This document shows, in pieces, positions 61,897 through 64,000 of a DNA stretch of 64,000 bases. A model generated the notes under the pieces. It was not told the origin of the DNA. It searched no databases and saw only the letters and a list, made by a program, of their open reading frames with translations. This stretch comes from Tsukamurella sp. 8F. GTDB lineage: Bacteria; Actinomycetota; Actinomycetes; Mycobacteriales; Mycobacteriaceae. Within the stretch, counting starts at the first letter, position 1, and each line of letters begins with the position of its first letter. The position numbers and the translations under genes are program-made. The DNA is taken from the NCBI RefSeq assembly GCF_029167375.1, contig NZ_JARFTP010000023.1:1-64000 (forward strand), read 5' to 3'.

Positions 61897-62238
61897 TCAG
61901 ACGTCGTACTCGTCGGTCAACTGCGCCAACCGCGCCGCCCCTTGACGGTCCGTCTCATGCGCGGCCTGCAGCTGGGTCTGTGCACGGCTGACCTGCTGTC
62001 GGACGAACGCGGCCAGCTGTGCTCGTCCCTCCGTCGTCTCGGCAATCGCTCCCAGGGCGTACGCGCGCTCGACGATCTCTTGTCGCAGACTCGTCAGGAA
62101 TTGGACGGAGTGGCTCCGATGTGCCGCGACCTCCTCCACGATCCGCGTCACCTCCGCATCGGCGACGGCGATACGGGCCTGCCGCGCCCGAGCGTCATCA
62201 TCCGCCCGATCGCGGGACTGCGCATGCCCTTCCACCAC
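61897..62238 (-). CDS. DUF4226-like helical protein
   Basis: A 113-residue helical protein. FLTSLRQEIVERAYALGAIA, TTEGRAQLAAFVRQQVSRAQ and a terminal LAQLTDEYDV align by pattern with the helical section of the 838-residue protein (AxMRALVAQRA..., T-x-x-G-(R/K)-A-x-(L/F)-x-A-(F/Y)-(V)-(R/Q)-QQV). So the operon has two copies of this module. Mycobacterial ESX loci also carry DUF4226 proteins. Probably forms an antiparallel helix pair. Confidence 0.6.
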   Translation of the reverse strand: MVEGHAQSRDRADDDARARQARIAVADAEVTRIVEEVAAHRSHSVQFLTSLRQEIVERAYALGAIAETTEGRAQLAAFVRQQVSRAQTQLQAAHETDRQGAARLAQLTDEYDV

Positions 62239-62282
62239 GCCTCTATCTTAAAACGGACTATGCGGGCTCGTAGGTCGGGCGT

Positions 62283-62609
62283 TCAGAAGAAGAGCCGTTC
62301 CTTCTCGTACGTATCGACCTCAGCGTGTGTACGCCACCCTGTTCCGATCGCGGTCGACTTACCGCCACGCGCCTCGATATCGGCTCGCATCTCGGCCAGC
62401 GCCCGCTCGAACGCGATGTCCGCGACCACTCGGATCTGCTCAGCGAGTTCATCCGAGCTGCGGAAACGCACCGCGGGTCCGAGAGTCACGATGTAATCGG
62501 GCATGGCACCTGCTGTCGACACCGAGACATGCACCGAACCATCCCGTGAGATGGCCTCGCCGACGCCACCGCCCACCGCGACAGGCGTGGCCTCGTCCGG
62601 GTTCGTCAT
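62283..62609 (-). CDS. YbaB/EbfC-like (EspL-type) protein, first gene of the T7SS operon
   Basis: A 108-residue protein. SVHVSVSTAGAMPDYIVTLG followed by the helix DELAEQIRVVADIAFERALA matches the YbaB/EbfC fold, used by EspL-type proteins in ESX loci. ATG 62609 is preferred since upstream codons lack a ribosome-binding site and extend into the divergent promoter. It starts the minus-strand operon that runs to 39993. A regulatory or chaperone role is likely. Confidence 0.55.
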   Translation of the reverse strand: MTNPDEATPVAVGGGVGEAISRDGSVHVSVSTAGAMPDYIVTLGPAVRFRSSDELAEQIRVVADIAFERALAEMRADIEARGGKSTAIGTGWRTHAEVDTYEKERLFF

Positions 62610-62710
62610 CCTCACATCCTTCGCGGTTCCAGAGTGTTGCCGCAGCTCACTAGCCAGGTCTACGGTCACGAATCGAAGGTTAATCCACCGCATCAGTGAG
62701 GACCACACTC

Positions 62711-63019
62711 ATGGCAAACGGCAGCAGCATCGACACCGAGCACGTCCAGCAGTGGGTCGGACACCAGGAGAAGAACGCCGAAGCCGTACGCGCCAGCGCG
62801 CAATGGGACACCACGGGGGTCTCAGCCTCGCTCGGTGACGCCTACCACGGGGTCAGCACCGCCCTCACCGCCCTCGCAGCTCGCCGTCAACCCGCAGTCC
62901 ACTCCCTGGCACAGCGGTCGGACTACCTCGCCTCCCGCGGACGTGCCGACATCGCGGGATTCGAGCGTACAGACGACGAGGCCCTCAACATCTACAACCA
63001 GTCAGTCGAGAACATCTGA
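62711..63019 (+). CDS. EspC/WXG100-like ESX substrate
   Basis: A 102-residue helical protein of ESX secretion-associated (DUF2580-like) type. DAYHGVSTALTALAARRQPA lies in the middle and GFERTDDEALNIYNQS near the end, where F-E-R-T-D takes the place of YxxxD. ATG 62711 has a weak upstream site. It diverges from the T7SS operon by 101 bases, a shared promoter region, and precedes by two bases a longer substrate-like gene with the same kind of N-terminus. Confidence 0.65.
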   Translation: MANGSSIDTEHVQQWVGHQEKNAEAVRASAQWDTTGVSASLGDAYHGVSTALTALAARRQPAVHSLAQRSDYLASRGRADIAGFERTDDEALNIYNQSVENI

Positions 63020-63021
63020 CA

Positions 63022-64000
63022 GTGTCCTCCGATCCTCGCGTCGACACAGATGGGCTGACCTCGGCAGCAGCGGACACCACCTCCGCGGCGGATTACGTCG
63101 CGGAGCCGCCGGCGCTCCTGCCGCCGGGCGGAGACGCGCACTCACTGGGCACTACCACGCACATCGCGGCCCGGGGCGCCGCACTGCACCAGGCCGCCAC
63201 TGCGGCTGCCCGGTACGCCGCGGACGGCGGCCTTCAACTCGGAGCCAACGCCGCGGACTACGCCTCGCTCGACGACGCCAACCAGCAGACCTACATCGCG
63301 GCCGCCGGCGGCGGTGCCGCCGCACCGACACCGGGGATCACAGCACTACCCACGTCGACCGACACGATCACCGGGATCCCCGTGCCCGCGCCGGTTGCGC
63401 CGACCGCCGACGCCGACCCCGAACAATTCGCCACCGACCTGCACACCGGCGGCGACGGCGGCGCGTCCCTGCAGTCCTGGGCGAACTGGGCGGACGCAGG
63501 CCACCGCGACGCCACCGCCCGGGCCGCGACACTGCGCCGCGCCGCCACCACCCTGGGTACTGCTTGGACCCACAGTGACGGCCCCGCGCCCGCAAGCCAC
63601 GCCGTGCACCAGCTCGCCGACTGGCATGATTCGGCGGCCGACGAATACCGCTCGATCGGAACCGCAGTCAATACCGCGCTCGGGCACTACCGCACCGCCG
63701 TCGAGCAGACCCCGCACCCGAAGACTTTCACCGCTGCACGCGAGAACATCGCATCCGCACAGCGCGCCAATATGGCCTCTGGCGGCCGCTTCACCCCCGT
63801 CGTCGCCTCACGCGTCGCGGAACTCGGCAAACTCCGCGGGTCTGCGGCAGGGGCCGATGCCACCTACGCCGGCACGGTGCCGCAAGCCACCACGCCCATC
63901 GCGGCTCCGCAGCCCGTCGTCGGCGGCGGCACCAAACCCGGCACCCGTGCCCACACCGCGACCAAGCGCAAGCCCGGCCGACACGACGCCACCGGCGACG
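63022..64000 (+). CDS. large ESX substrate-like protein (partial at window end)
   Basis: At least 326 residues, running off the window. The first 95 are a DUF2580/EspB-like helix pair ending GANAADYASLDDANQQTYIA, with YASLD fitting the YxxxD/E export motif. A second helical section includes SWANWADAGHRDATARAATL and HQLADWHDSAADEYRSIG, like a PPE-type bundle. The end is Pro/Gly/Lys-rich. It follows the EspC-like gene by two bases. Such gene pairs encode co-secreted ESX substrates. Confidence 0.65.
   Translation, partial: MSSDPRVDTDGLTSAAADTTSAADYVAEPPALLPPGGDAHSLGTTTHIAARGAALHQAATAAARYAADGGLQLGANAADYASLDDANQQTYIAAAGGGAAAPTPGITALPTSTDTITGIPVPAPVAPTADADPEQFATDLHTGGDGGASLQSWANWADAGHRDATARAATLRRAATTLGTAWTHSDGPAPASHAVHQLADWHDSAADEYRSIGTAVNTALGHYRTAVEQTPHPKTFTAARENIASAQRANMASGGRFTPVVASRVAELGKLRGSAAGADATYAGTVPQATTPIAAPQPVVGGGTKPGTRAHTATKRKPGRHDATGD

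Overview
The window looks like part of a large conjugative plasmid or related mobile element from a high-GC actinobacterium of the Mycobacteriales (Gordonia, Tsukamurella, Williamsia, Rhodococcus or Mycobacterium type). The case rests on uniformly GC-rich coding sequence, short PE and PPE proteins, a complete ESX/type VII secretion (T7SS) locus, a MobF (TrwC/TraA-type) relaxase, and a Gram-positive type IV secretion (T4SS) set with VirB4, TcpC-like and VirB6/TrbL-like proteins. T4SS and T7SS together resemble mycobacterial plasmids such as pRAW, where both systems are needed for conjugation. No replication initiator, ParA or integrase was recognised here, so the genus and the plasmid-versus-integrated state stay open.

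Layout: 1-3800 holds a small ORF, a hairpin-rich candidate oriT and the relaxase. 4474-10068 holds a self-contained signalling and biosynthesis cluster: a gamma-butyrolactone-receptor-like TetR regulator, divergent from an AfsA-like butenolide/butyrolactone synthase, a reductase-like NAD(P) protein, a Rieske oxygenase, a type III polyketide synthase and a LysE-type exporter. Two nearly identical palindromic operators sit before afsA and before the Rieske gene. 10305-15800 carries accessory regulator, transporter and hydrolase genes. 12888-17126 also contains several truncated genes (esterase, IclR, TetR, excisionase-like), a region of past rearrangement.

17323-25254 is a plasmid backbone segment: a ParB-like three-gene operon, a coupling ATPase (T4CP), a VbhA/Fic toxin-antitoxin pair, a lone TnpB element with its probable guide-RNA end, and a large unknown protein behind a 29-bp palindrome. 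25274-33434 is the T4SS operon on the minus strand. 33536-38681 encodes ESX-associated accessory proteins. A YefM/YoeB module and a VapC remnant lie between two copies of a 189-bp repeat (38732-40143). 40619-62609 is the T7SS operon on the minus strand, read as YbaB-like protein, DUF4226-like proteins, Ser-Asp-repeat protein, NlpC/P60 hydrolase, EccB, EccCa, EccCb, PE, PPE, two Esx-like proteins, EspG, MinD-like ATPase, EccD, MycP, EccE, EccA. Two further ESX substrate-like genes start on the plus strand at 62711 and run off the end.

How the parts fit: the relaxase would nick oriT and be handed by the coupling ATPase to the T4SS, with the T7SS and NlpC/P60 enzyme helping passage through or remodelling of the mycolate envelope. 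Toxin-antitoxin pairs would stabilise the element. The butyrolactone-type module would give its host a density-dependent switch over a small polyketide pathway.
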